A stretch of 64,000 nucleotides of DNA from Xiphydria camelus (GCA_963678675.1 OY783194.1:33148278-33212277), one strand, 5' to 3'. Shown: positions 33,735 to 44,180, counted from the first letter of the stretch. Notes: a model not told the origin generated them from the sequence alone. Program-made: numbers and translations.

Positions 33735-34325
33735 TCGATTTTTCGCAAAAATCGAAATCTCTGGAATCGAATTCTGGATAACCCTATCTTATGTATTCTT
33801 TTACGCTGATTCCGAAAACCACAGTTATTAGGTCGAAATCTCAAAGGAAATATCAAATAACGCTGATTTTGTGTATAAGAAAATTATTTTTTCGCAAGAA
33901 ATCATCGATATCTCGGTGTTCCCTTGATATTTTCTCAATAAATCTATTATTTTCGGAATCAGCGCGAAAAAATACATAAGATAGGGTGGTGGAGCGACCG
34001 ATTCCAGAGATTTCGATTTTTGGCAAAATTTTGAGGTATTGCCTTACATTTTTTCAATTTTTTCGCAAAAATCGAAATCTCTGGAATCGAATTCTGGATA
34101 ACCCTATCTTATGTATTTTTTTACGCTGATTCCGAAAACCACAGTTATTAGGACGAAATCTCAAAGGAAATATAAAATAACGCTGATTTTGTGTATAAGA
34201 AAATTATTTTTCCGCGAGAAATCAATAAATCTATCATTTTCGGAATCAGCGCGAAAAAATACATAAGATAGGGTGGTGAAGCGACCGATTCCAGAGATTT
34301 CGATTTTTGGCAAAATCTTAAGTGT
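33735..34325. repeat. tandem duplication of family G
   Basis: TTTCGCAAAAATCGAAATCT at 33741 recurs at 34071, 330 bases later. The two units are nearly identical (both have CTGGATAACCCTATCTTATG and CAGCGCGAAAAAATACATAA). The second lacks about 40 bases around the CATCGATATCTCGGTGTT block. Each unit is palindromic. Confidence 0.85.
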
Positions 34326-36020
34326 CGTACCTATTTATAAGTTCAAGACCATGAATACAAGCCATAGAGTTCCAAAGAGGCACACTCTGTATACAGGGAG
34401 CTACACGACCACCGCATAGCTGTATAGTCGACCGGAGACTGGTAGCCGGACAAGGCAGGTAGGGTGTGACAAATTTCACGGGACGTCGAGCTAACGAAAA
34501 ACTAGTCGGCTGTGAGGTGAGATTAAATTGATCATTATACTTTTTATAATGTACCTACACCTGATTTTCGATCTTTTCGATTTAAAAATCAATAAGTACT
34601 CAAAGAAAAAGACTACCGGCGTATCAGTTAACCGTCGACCACGGTCATCCACAATTCGCAATGACGATGAGATCCCGCGCGCCATTGTCTCCGCAATCCT
34701 TTGGGGGGTGAATATGAAAAAAAAAGAAGCACCCCTCGTCAGCTGGAATACTTTCATTTCGTACATTCAGCAATTTCACTCGTCCTCCTCGTCTCCTCTC
34801 CCGCAGTGGTTCACCCCCAGGCCTAGTTTCGAGGTGTGCCCCGACTCTCTCTCTCTCTCTCTCTCCCTATTCTACGTTCTACCCGATATCCGCCGCCCTC
34901 TACGATCTACAACCCATCCCCATCCACTCCGCCTCGCCCTACTCCGCACCCCGTCGCACTCGAAAGAAACGGCGTACGTGTGCGCGCGTACGTGAACGAG
35001 GGTAGGTGGACACACGCGCGACCCCTACGCGCGCTCTACGGTGCATCGCGCAAATATCGCACACCGCGCTGCAGGGGCAGACGCGTAAAGCCGCGCACAC
35101 ACGCGAGTGCTTAATTGCAAAGGATAATCGGGACGGAGCGCGGGAAGAATTTTTTTTTTTTTTTTTTTTTTTCGGTAGAAAACCGCGAACACGTGAAATA
35201 GTTTGGATTTTATTTATCGAAATTAAAGAGACACGTCGTTTGATAAACGTCGTGTTTTCTGTTTACCTATACAGCCACAGTATTCCCCCCCCCTCTCTCT
35301 CTCTCTCTCTTGCTCCCGCCGCTCGACGCTCGCGCCCTTCGCGTGTGCGCGAGGCCTGAAGCCCGAAGTTCGCGTGGAGCTCGAGGAGTCCGGGAGGCGG
35401 CTGGTGCCGGGAGGGTCGTTATAATGTAGATGGGGCGCGGATAACCGGGGGGTGCTACCGACGCTGGGACCAACATGTGACTGCTGCACTCGTGATATGC
35501 GTGCCGCGGGGCTCTATCCTACTATACCACACACGCGTTAGCCCGGGGCGTTGATGAAGGCGAGCGCGCGCGCGCGCAGTCGTGAAAAACTGCACCTTTG
35601 ACACACTTTTTTTTGCCCGGCAGAGTATCCGCGCGTGATTTTTAAAAGCAAAAATGAGAACGAAAAACGAGGGGAATAAAAATATCGTCGCGTTATGAGA
35701 GTCGGTTACGAATAGGTTAAAAAAAAATGCTCGACATCCCTTTTCTCTGTACCGCTTCGATATAGATTCGATACGGGAGATTTTCTTTTTGGCATTCCAC
35801 ACACACACACGTTGGCATCGCGTCGCAGTTCGCGTGCCAAAGAGCCGAAAGAAAATATGATGTAACTCGTCGAATAGCTTTGTGAAAAAAAAAAAAAAGT
35901 ATTTGTCGCGCATCTCGTTCGCTCGAGCTCGCATTCGCCGAATTACGAGTAGGTATATCGTACGCGTGGGAGGCGAACAAAAAGAGAGACCCGGCGACGC
36001 GGATCGTGGAAAGTATGATC
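34326..36020. other. transposon-free block
   Basis: Mixed text with a 23-base T run (35150-35172) and CT runs (34847-34866, 35290-35310). A pyrimidine tract ending CCCGCAG at 34799-34805 could be a plus-strand acceptor, but no frame downstream is recognisable. Confidence 0.4.
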
Positions 36021-36024
36021 TCTG

Positions 36025-36336
36025 CACTCTGAGAAAAAATTTGCTTGATCGAAATAGCCATGCTTTTGGACAGTCCTGAAAGCACGTTTATTCGATTCGA
36101 ATGAATATCGATGCGATCCAAATAATATTGAATTAAACCAATAATATTTATATCAGTTCACTCTCGACATTCATTCTAATCGAATAAATCGTCCCCTTGG
36201 AGCCAGAACTTATACCAAGTCACATTTGTTAATGTTGGACTTGGTATACTTCTGCTCTAAGGCGACGAAATATGCTCTCAGGACTGTTCAAAAATATTAT
36301 ACGTTTATTTCGAGCAAGCAAATTTTGTTCTCAGTG
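36025..36336 (+). mobile_element. family B MITE with an internal hairpin insertion
   Basis: The ends CACTCTGAGAAAAAATTTGC and GCAAATTTTGTTCTCAGTG are intact. GATCGAAATAGCCATGCTTT and AGTCCTGAAAGCACG mark the left half. The right half (GCTCTCAGGACTGTTC) is pushed away by a 68-base hairpin at 36195-36262. Confidence 0.8.
36195..36262. repeat. 68-base hairpin inside a family B MITE
   Basis: CCTTGGAGCCAGAACTTATACC and its inverted partner GGTATACTTCTGCTCTAAGG flank a 16-base loop, with AAGTC/GACTT continuing the stem. It is likely a tiny MITE. Its size also resembles a microRNA precursor, but nothing shows that it is transcribed. Confidence 0.65.
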
Positions 36337-36894
36337 TATTCACGCAATCGATTGAAACTTGACTTTCGCGGGGAAACGACAGGTTCGCGTACAGCTCCAT
36401 CCGAGGCTGTAGGGTCCTCGACGGGAACGAGCAAACGCGACAGATTTTGACGAAAGCAAACACACGAAAGTCCGGGGGAAGTGGTGTCGCTTACCACGAG
36501 TCGTCGCGCGAGGGAGGTGTGCGGATGACGTCGGTGGATCTCTCGAAATCCGAGGAAGAGGGTGCGTCGCTTCTCGCGTGGAATGTTTGGAGACGTTGAA
36601 ATTTCGCACATTTGCGGATAGACGATGAGAGACGTCGAAAGTGCTCTGCCTCGCTGATCGATATCGCAATTGATCCATCGTACACGGTAAAAAAGTGGTG
36701 GTAATTCGTAACACCATTGTCACCATTATTATTATACGTCACCACATCTGGTGTCATTCAGCCTCGTGCAGTTGCTATCTGTCTATCTCTAGTTCGCCGC
36801 CCAAAACCTTAAAAATTAGTTGAATCAGATGATTCTTTTTCTCAGTGGGAAAAGTTGTCGTAGCGTGTCATCCGACTACGACAATTTTCGTATA
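36337..36894. other. unique DNA
   Basis: Short family-free frames only. TTCTTTTTCTCAGTGGG near 36833 and a CTGAGAAAAAG tip at 36895 suggest a further CACTGAG-group remnant. Confidence 0.4.
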
Positions 36895-37128
36895 CTGAGA
36901 AAAAGAATTAAAAGACAAAACGCATCTAGTTTGACGCGTTTAGCTATTCCAATTAAAATACTGGTAAGTTGAATCAAATATCTAGTAACTCTAACTAAAC
37001 TTTTAGTTATTCTAACCAAAAAATAGTCAGTCTAACCAAACAGACAGAGAGGATCTATATTTCACCGAACAGCTCGGTCGTCGTCTCCGAGATTCTTACT
37101 AAATAGACGAAATTATTTGTCTCAATGT
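36895..37128 (-). mobile_element. family A MITE copy
   Basis: A reverse copy with AAGACAAAACGCATCTAG near the start. It has TAACTCTAACTAAAC and TTATTCTAACC motifs, and it ends GAAATTATTTGTCTCAATGTA. Confidence 0.8.
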
Positions 37129-37785
37129 ACGAAAATAAGGAGAATTTTCAGTAACCCCCTGGAACTCTTCTTCTCCGCTACCCCCACCCCCCTCTTTCAC
37201 ACCATACCGCGATAAAGAAACAACTGCGCGATCCCCCCCGACACACGAACTCGCCAATTCGACTCCGTATAGCTTCCGAATAAAAAGAACCGCGACGGAC
37301 GTGCCGTATCGCGCGTCGGTCGCCACCCCTCGACCGGGTTCCGCATTGTTCCCAAAGGGTGTCGAACCCACTCACGTCCCATCTTCGCGTGATCCATGCG
37401 CGCGCCATTACGAGGGTATAACGAAAGGGTATTCAGCCTTGGAACGAAAAAACGTAACGGTCATTCGCCCGCAAGGTGAAGAAAAGTTGGCCGTGGCCAG
37501 CCACTGACCGGAGCCAAGGAGACGCTGCGAGCGATCGCCGCGATTCCCGTCCCGGCGAGCCGGACACGCTGCTGCTACCCGGCCGACCAACCAGTCTCGA
37601 GAGTCCGAGCCCGGTCGCGTGGAAGACCGGTCGCGGAAAATTGTCCCGAGAATTTTCTCCGCGTGCGGATTTAACGATAGCGGGACACGTCCTAATAGCC
37701 GGACATATTTGAGTAGAATTCGAATTGTTGAATGGGGTGAAAAGGAATTAATGGAAAAAAATCCTCAATAAATGAAGGCTGTGAT
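37129..37785. other. unique DNA
   Basis: CpG-rich text with short frames on both strands and no family resemblance. Confidence 0.4.
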
Positions 37786-37787
37786 CC

Positions 37788-38055
37788 ATATCGTCGGCTT
37801 CACATGAAAAGTGCATAAGACCAAAATGACTGTCGATTATGTAAGAAACAAGCCATCTTGCAAATTAAACTGGTCTTTGGAAGTATTTTATTGTCAAGCT
37901 GTTTATTTAAAAGAGTTTGAACTTTTGTTTGATAATCCCATGTATAGCTTCTGAACTTCTTAGAATAAGAGACACTAATTTTAAACAGTTTCTTTAATCT
38001 ACTGTGAAAACAGTCATTTTGGACTTATGCACTTTTCATGCGAAGCCGACGATAT
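37788..38055. mobile_element. TA-flanked fold-back MITE, tip TCGTCGGCTTC
   Basis: ATATCGTCGGCTTCACATGA and the inverted TCATGCGAAGCCGACGATAT are bounded by TA. The arms continue through AAAGTGCATAAG and CCAAAATGACTGT, about 45 bases in all. It is 268 bases and non-coding. Confidence 0.85.
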
Positions 38056-38058
38056 GTG

Positions 38059-38310
38059 CACGGAGAAAAAGATTCGTTAAAAATTACCGCGAAAATTACG
38101 TAATCAGCCAACGCTCAAATTTTTACCGTAGACCACGATAAAATTTATTTATCGTTCTCTCTATTTCAATCATTTGATTTCCTGAAAGAAACGATCAATT
38201 TTACCCGAAAGCACACGTATAACACGCGAGTACAAATTTGGTCGTTGACATTATATGTCCCGTGGTTACATGAATTTCACTGTAATTTTTAATGTAAATT
38301 TCTCTCCGTG
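38059..38310. mobile_element. MITE with CACGGAGA ends
   Basis: CACGGAGAAAAAGATTCG at the left and AATTTCTCTCCGTG at the right are inverted, with AAAAATTACCGCG pairing with a TGTAATTTTTAATG block. It abuts the previous element. Confidence 0.65.
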
Positions 38311-38330
38311 TTGTTTTGCTCATATATGCA

Positions 38331-38432
38331 TTATACATGATTTCTATATTAACCATACTATAGATGGATTATGCAAATATTCAAAAATCTGTATATAGTC
38401 CTTATATGGTTAATATAGAAATCATATATATA
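38331..38432. repeat. fold-back hairpin with about 30-base arms
   Basis: ATGATTTCTATATTAACCAT and the inverted ATGGTTAATATAGAAATCAT enclose a short AT-rich loop. The arms are nearly perfect. Confidence 0.8.
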
Positions 38433-39009
38433 ATTCGTATAAGACCACATCTGAATTATATACAAAATATACATATAGAACTTGAAGTAAAATCAGCTGT
38501 ATGAAATGTTATGCCCGTCCGGATACTGGGATTAGCCGTTCGGCTAGTGGGACAGTTACCTTATAGGACAGACGATGAACTCTTGTCGAGAGATCGCGCG
38601 CGCGCGCGGTCGATCGGATCGCGAACCCGAATTGTCGAACGAGAAAACAGCGCCGAAACTTCCGCGCGAAACGAGTTTCTCCGCTTTCTCCGGGAGACGA
38701 AAATCGCGTTGCGATCCACGATTTCCGACCCTCCCGAGGGTCGACGGCGCTCATCTCGACCGACATACATACGTGTGTATCTCGCGAGAGCCGAAGCGGT
38801 ATCTCTCGAGAGGAGCGAGAGAGACCGGACCCCGGCCGAGTCGCTTGCTTTCCACGCACAACCAGCCGGCCGCCTGCACGCTGCACGGCTAGTGTACTTG
38901 TATCGGGGACTCGAGACTCGTAGGACTCTCGAGTTCTCTCTCCCCGCGCTCCCTTTCACCCGTACACGCGCGACACCGACGCTCTGTCGGCGGCGCAAGC
39001 CGCCGGGAC
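38433..39009. other. unique CpG-rich DNA
   Basis: Frames of 105-198 codons on both strands, Arg/Ser-rich, with no known family. No other feature was seen. Confidence 0.4.
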
Positions 39010-39176
39010 GAGTCACCAAAAAGGATTTCTCGTCCCAACGAAGATACTCTTGTGTATCAAAAATACATATTCTTCAATCAAGAGTCTGTATTATTAAAAA
39101 TTGGTAAGAGATCACATGTTCTTCATTCAAGACATATTTCTTTGACACTAGTAATTATTATGTCTCTCAGTATACG
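39010..39176 (-). mobile_element. partial family C MITE
   Basis: AAGGATTTCTCGTCCCAACG, a TTCTTCAATCAAGAGTCTG block, TTGGTAAGAGATCACATGTT and CACTAGTAATTATTATGTCT follow family C order and end CTCTCAGTATA. Confidence 0.7.
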
Positions 39177-40079
39177 CAAATACCACGTGTAATGCAATGC
39201 GTTCGAATCATCACATAATATGTAAGTGTAAGTACGATCCCTCCGCAAGTCGAAGACACGAAATTGTAATACGGCGTTTGTTCTACGAATTTCATGAATA
39301 ATTCGCGAGTTCGCCGCGACAATTAAAAAAATAATTCCCCAGGCAAGAGCGACGAGAGATCGTCGTGATAAGAGCCCACAGCCGTGGCACATGTCGCGGG
39401 TCACGGACGATGATTTTCCACCGTCTCCCGCGCGCGTCGCCGACGCCCTCCCGCCGGCGGATACACGCGAAGCGTGTCCCGCGCGTTTCGCATTGTCGAT
39501 TTGTCGTTAATCCGGTATAGCCGGCTCCCGCGCCGCCGGCACACGTGCGTCGCGCCGCGAGTGTGCGTATGTTCGCCTGCGAAAGGTGCGTACGCGGTTC
39601 CGAACGCGCGTAACGAACCGCTCGGGAAAGTGCGGCATTGCGTAACGACGCGGCTGCGTGCGGAACGAACGGTGCGCACACGAAACGCTCGGTCGCGAAT
39701 AGAAGCACCCTTCTTTCGCGCGGCGCGAAACGGCCGTCGAGGTGGAAGAAAGAGGGCGTTCCCGTCGTACCGACCGCGCTATCTTTCCGTTTCGTTCGTC
39801 GAGCGGCTGAACGTGCAGCGCGCGAAATGCGGGGCGGAAGCCGAACCGGAAACCGTCCCTTTACTTCTATTATATTCGATGGTTCGAGCCAGAGCTCACG
39901 CCGCGATTATCGTCGAGTGCCGCTGATTGTCGTACGGGAAAATCGCGCGGACCGTTCGACGATTCTCGACTTTTTTCACGAATATCACGAATCCGAAGGC
40001 AGGTACTGATATGAACGGAGGATGACCAGCGGCTATTGTTTTCGAATAATTATGTCCGGTCGATTGACGTTCGCGTACT
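39177..40079. other. unique CpG-rich DNA
   Basis: Overlapping frames of 92-150 codons with no recognisable domain. No repeats were seen. Confidence 0.4.
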
Positions 40080-40322
40080 ACACTGAGAAAAATAATCAGT
40101 CAATTTAATCAAAATCCTGGAGATCGTAACCAAACCGTGTGGTGAAATATGGATCCTCGATCTCTTTTTTTTAAACTGACAATTTTTTGGTTAGAATAAC
40201 TAGACATGCAGTTAAAATAACTTGATATTTGGTTCAGTTTACTAATAATATTTTGGTTAGAATAACTAAACTCGCTTAACCAGATGCGTTTTGTCATTTT
40301 AATCCAATTGTTTTCCTCAGTT
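40080..40322 (+). mobile_element. family A MITE copy
   Basis: A forward copy from CACTGAGAAAAATAATCAG to TTTTCCTCAGT, next to TA on both sides. It has three AATAACTAnA motifs and the CGTTTTGTCATTTTAATCC box. Confidence 0.85.
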
Positions 40323-40732
40323 TAGCGAAAGAAAAAGGTTGAAAGGAGAAATTCACGCGACGATTGCCTCCTGTAAATCTGCGATAAGCGTATTCTACAT
40401 AAAAAAAAATTCGACGCGAACGTCGTAACGGTTCGATCTCCGGAGTTCCTTTTTTTTTTAATTGAAGGATACCCGTCGAGTGAGGGAGACACATGCGGGA
40501 GCGCGCGGTGGTCACGAGTGCCATGTGTGCCGATGAATTTTTACCGCCGCATATGGCACGTGTGGATTTCTGTTTTTATTGTCGCCACGCCGCGCGATAA
40601 CTCGTAAACATCGGGGAGGTTTTTCACTAAAAAATTCGAGCTCCCCGTCGGGGACACTCGTTATCCGCACACCGGGACTAACGTGCACTCTCTTAATCCA
40701 AATCAGTAAAAATACCGGAGGATCAATTTAAC
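40323..40732. other. unique DNA
   Basis: Mixed text. No gene, repeat or RNA structure was recognised. Confidence 0.4.
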
Positions 40733-40736
40733 TTAA

Positions 40737-40861
40737 CTCTTTCACTAGGTAAATAATCAGGCCAAACAACAACAAGAATCACTACACGTCTGACGTTTCG
40801 GTCCCTCTTCGAGCCCTCTTCAGAAACGTAATTGTTTGGTCTGATTATTACCTAGTGAAAG
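40737..40861. mobile_element. TTAA-flanked MITE carrying a hammerhead-like motif
   Basis: TTAA at 40733-40736 and 40862-40865 flank inverted arms: CTCTTTCACTAGGTAAATAA with ATCAGGCCAAACAA at the left, and TTGTTTGGTCTGATTATTAC with CTAGTGAAAG at the right. The 125-base element has no coding capacity. Its centre (40786-40829) fits a hammerhead ribozyme on the minus strand. Confidence 0.75.
40786..40829 (-). ncRNA. candidate type I hammerhead ribozyme
   Basis: On the minus strand the 44 bases contain CTGAAGA (matching CUGANGA) and GAAAC, followed by GTC at the expected cleavage site. Flanking ACGTTT and AGACGT form a 6-base-pair stem I with one G-T wobble. Stem II is GGGCTC against GGGACC with one G/A mismatch and a GAAGA loop. 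Stem III is the minimal self-complementary ACGT. This very short stem III is known from hammerheads of Penelope-like retroelements, which act as dimers. All core residues are present. Activity is not shown. Confidence 0.55.
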
Positions 40862-40865
40862 TTAA

Positions 40866-41573
40866 TTTAAATTAATTTTAAACTACTATACAGGCAACAG
40901 AAGTATTATCTTAAGAATAACTCGGAGGATCGGTGTAGAGGGACTGAAATCCAGTGAATATAAGGTTACTGTAATTTCGTAGTTCGAGTATCGCTCTCGG
41001 CTCGTTATTCGGCCGCTTCCCTCGCCGAGCCGTTCGAACGATAATTTCCTCCCGACCTCGTATAATCGGACGAACGGCCCAGCGATAATTTCGGGATTCG
41101 ATGCACAGCTGAGGCGCACATGGCCTGAAACGCGTCAGATACACGGCGCAGGGATAGGCGGGACATTAGCGGGGGGGTAGAACGCGGCGCGTCCCCCAGG
41201 GCGATGCCCCCAGCTTGGGACGCGTGCAACCCTCTCTCCTCCACCCTTCGACCCCACGGGAGAGCATTAATAATTTAATGCGTTTAATTCTTTAAAATCC
41301 GCAGCATCCCCCCCCCTCCCCCCGTTCCTACCCCCTCGAGAATTCGCTTCGACGAAAAATACGTCTGTCTGTGATTGGCGATTCGTTGGCTCCGGGGAGA
41401 ATATTTGTTGAAATATCAATTAAAATAAGAAATTCGCAGCTTAACTCGCGATCGCACTGTCGAATTTTCTCGTTGACGCTGTGTTTTCGAATGTATTATA
41501 CGTTGATTATTTTTTCCGGTTGAGAGCAAAACACGTTGTGCGAACTCTTAGCTGTGAACGGAATAAAATGGTA
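40866..41573. other. unique DNA
   Basis: CpG-rich then AT-rich text with only short family-free frames. No structure was recognised. Confidence 0.4.
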
Positions 41574-41788
41574 GGTTAAAAGTGGGGTAGACGCCGCGGT
41601 TGAAGAGCAAGTTCAAAATCGATTATCTCGAAATCGATTGCAGGTATCGAAGAAAAGTTTCGATAAAAAGTGTTTATCTATATTTTTACTGTGAAAGGGT
41701 TGCTACGCATTTTTCACATATCCCCACTGCGTTTCGAGATAAATCGAGTTCAAAGTTAAACAGAGCGACATCTGTCCCACTTTTACCC
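41574..41788. mobile_element. TA-flanked MITE, tip GGKTAAAAGTGGG
   Basis: GGTTAAAAGTGGGGTAGACG and the inverted CATCTGTCCCACTTTTACCC lie between TA at 41572-41573 and 41789-41790. An inner GAGCAAGTTCAAAATCGATT pairs loosely with AAATCGAGTTCAAAGTTAAA in direct rather than inverted sense. Confidence 0.6.
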
Positions 41789-42466
41789 TATTTCTTGTTC
41801 CGACGAAATTCGATCGCTGTCATCTCATTACCTGTAAACTTTTGTACGAAGTTGGTATAACACTTTCCTGAGGATCACATCTCGATCTACAAAAAAGATT
41901 CTACCAACATTGGCCAAAATCTATAGGTAACGAGATAATCATGGTTGAAGACGATCGTTATAATGCGAATTCCGTCTTCTTAACTGCAGTCGCATTACAG
42001 TTGACACAATTGTCAACTGATCGAACGTGAAGCTGGTAGAAATTTTTCCTCAAACTGCAAGACCAACGGGCGAGACTGGAGCGGCCGTTTCGCGGGGAAT
42101 ACCCGTCGCGCGCGATATCATTGCAAGTCGATAACTGCGGCCGAGTCGCGCGACAAGGTCGATAACACGCGCAGAGAATACTGGGTTAGTATTTGGTGGC
42201 GCCATCTGAGGACGCCGTCAGAACCCTCCCGCCGTCGAGTCGCACTCGGTCGGTAAGCCGTTACGATTAACGGTCGAAAAAGTGAATTTCAAAAATTCAA
42301 ATCCGAAAGAAACATTTCTTCGCCCTACTTTGTTCCGAAACCGATATTGAATCCTTCGTATCGAGATATATCATGCGTTTCGCGCCGGGATTCGCGCGAA
42401 TGCAAAAGTCAGGCACGGATAAAAATTGATAAGAGGAGAAAAATAACGAAACAAGATCTCAGTTAC

Positions 42467-42529
42467 CTCCTTTGAAAGGAAGATCGCCGTAGCGCCTCGC
42501 GATGCTCGCCATTTCTGCAGAATTCTTAC
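42467..42529 (-). other. candidate recursive-splice exon (63 bases)
   Basis: On the minus strand CGCTTTTTTTTCCCCTCTG then TTGCAG precedes GTAAGAATTC, so an excellent acceptor abuts a good donor (junction 42530/42529). Sixty-three bases later AAGGAG|GTAACT is a second donor. This is the layout of a recursive-splice exon. One of the two open frames across it reads KNSAEMASIARRYGDLPFKG. An ATG in AGAAATGG context lies inside, so it could also be a first coding exon, and a CTGCAG at 42520-42515 could serve as a second acceptor 15 bases on. The ASIAR-GDLP segment recalls insect NPLP1 neuropeptides, but there are no KR cleavage sites, so I do not claim homology. Confidence 0.35.
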
Positions 42530-42719
42530 CTGCAACAGAGGGGAAAAAAAAGCGTTGAATAATTAGCAAATGTTACGCCTGCGGTGTTCGCGTGACTAGT
42601 GGACGGGAAAATACAACGAAAGGATCAAAGAGGAAGGGGGCAGCATCCGCGTAAACAGCGGTACCAACCCGTGTTATTGAAAACGCCGCGAGTGATGTCT
42701 GGCGGACGAGCAACTTCAC

Positions 42720-42741
42720 CTTGCCGGTGGGAGTAAGCACA
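42720..42741 (-). other. possible microexon upstream of 42529
   Basis: On the minus strand TTTAATCTCCTTCAG precedes 22 bases that end CGGCAAG|GTGAAG. Read through the frame CAYSHRQ it ends in phase 1, which fits the open frame of the 42529-42467 segment after a 190-base intron. The same frame upstream is leucine-rich (FDLSALLLLLLFNLLQC) because of a TTA/TTG repeat, like a signal sequence, but it has no ATG. Compatible phase has a one-in-three chance, so the link is weak. Confidence 0.15.
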
Positions 42742-43872
42742 CTGAAGGAGATTAAACAACAACAACAATAATAATGCGGATAAATCGAAAATATAGCCGT
42801 AATGCCAGAAACAAATTGCTCGTCGGGCTCGAAAAAGGTGGGGAACTGAAGCGAAGTGTTGGTAAAAATGTATGTAAGAATTCGTTTCACGTACGAGCAA
42901 AATTCTCCGATTTTAAATGCAATTAGCGGTGCCAATGACGAGCCCACAAAGCCTTGAGCCAACCCAGACAGTTACAGCATCGAGCAGATCGCCTTCGTCA
43001 CGAACGTGCGGAAAAAAGAACGACCATCGTCTTGGCAATTGAAATATTGCATAATTTTGAAATGTCAGCGGCAACTATCATTAGTTATTTCCCGCAGAAA
43101 CGACAATGCCGCTGCTCTGAAACTACGATAGACTCGAATCGTGCACTCCGCGACACGCTTTTTATGTCATCTTTAGTTTAATTTTCAATTCGTACTGTTC
43201 TGGAGTTCATCAAAAAAAAAGGGAAAAATATATTTCCGAGAATCTATCAAATATCGCAGCCGTGCGTTTCCACTCGCGACGCGATCTCGGTCGATTCACG
43301 CGAAGACAAGAGTCGCTAAAAAGAGAGGGAAGGAACTAACGAGATTGTTCATCGAGAGGAAAGCGAGTCAGCGTTAAGACGACGTCGAGTGCGTTGCGTG
43401 ACGGACGATGAAATATTCGGGCTGTTAGAGTATGTAAATTTGATATATCTCTCTATATTCCCGAGACGAGATGGAAATTAGAAACCTCCCTTTCCCCTCC
43501 ACAACTTCTCCACGCTACCCTCTCCTTAACCTTCTCATATTCCTCCTCTTCGATTTCCTTGATCACCGCGAAAGGATCCAGGTCGTACACGTACACCCGA
43601 GTATGCGGGACGAGCAAAGGTTGCGCGCATATCTAATCGCGGCGGAAACCGGAAAGGAATTCACTCGGAGGCACAAGGAGTAACGGCGCGTCCGTTGCGG
43701 TGCAAGGACGCCACCACCTGCAGACCTGGGCGAGTCTCTGCGGAAAGGTTCGCAACTGAATGGGCGGATGATAAATTGATGTCCAGCGGGAAAAAAAAAA
43801 TCGTGTCGAGCGCTGAACGCAAAATTCCGTGTCTATTCCAGCTGCAATTTTTTCCTTCCGAATCAGCGTTAA

Positions 43873-44180
43873 CATTGAGAGAAATTTTTCGGTTGCACAG
43901 CAATTAACGTAGCTCTGATAGGCTATACACTTTGAAGCTAAGTGACAGGTCAACTAAACAGTATAGGTAATATACGAGTAGCAATACTAAATATAGCACA
44001 CCGAGAAAACAGTTGATTAATAGTTAATAAATGTAACTTCGAATATGGCGAAATAAATATTTCGTTAGAACAAAAAAATAAACGCTAATTATTAAAATGT
44101 CTACTAAGGCAAAGAGAAACTTATTCTTATATCAATAAACTACTAGCATTGTCGTATAATCTGTAAAATTTCTCTCAATA
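43873..44180 (+). mobile_element. family I MITE copy with internal CACTGAG-type tip
   Basis: The ends CATTGAGAGAAATTTTTCGG followed by TTGCACAGCAAT and CTGTAAAATTTCTCTCAATA match family I at 25.06-25.27 kb. A CACACCGAGAAAACAG tip at about 43999 may mark a further insertion. Confidence 0.65.

Larger units (their letters stand above)
41791..43870. other. transposon-free block around a splice-site cluster
   Basis: About 2.1 kb without MITEs. On the minus strand it holds the strongest splice-like signals of the window: the ratchet-type junction at 42530/42529, donors at 42720/42719 and 42467/42466, and a pyrimidine tract ending TTTTTAG at about 43323. The frames here have no recognised domain. 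Confidence 0.4.

Noticed and set aside
34790..34850. Plus-strand acceptor CTCTCCCGCAG with a following short frame
   Set aside because: The frame runs into a CT microsatellite and no donor or family supports it.
43240..43345. Minus-strand tract CCTTCCCTCTCTTTTTAG as an exon start
   Set aside because: The acceptor is strong, but no donor of quality follows within 150 bases and no frame is recognisable.
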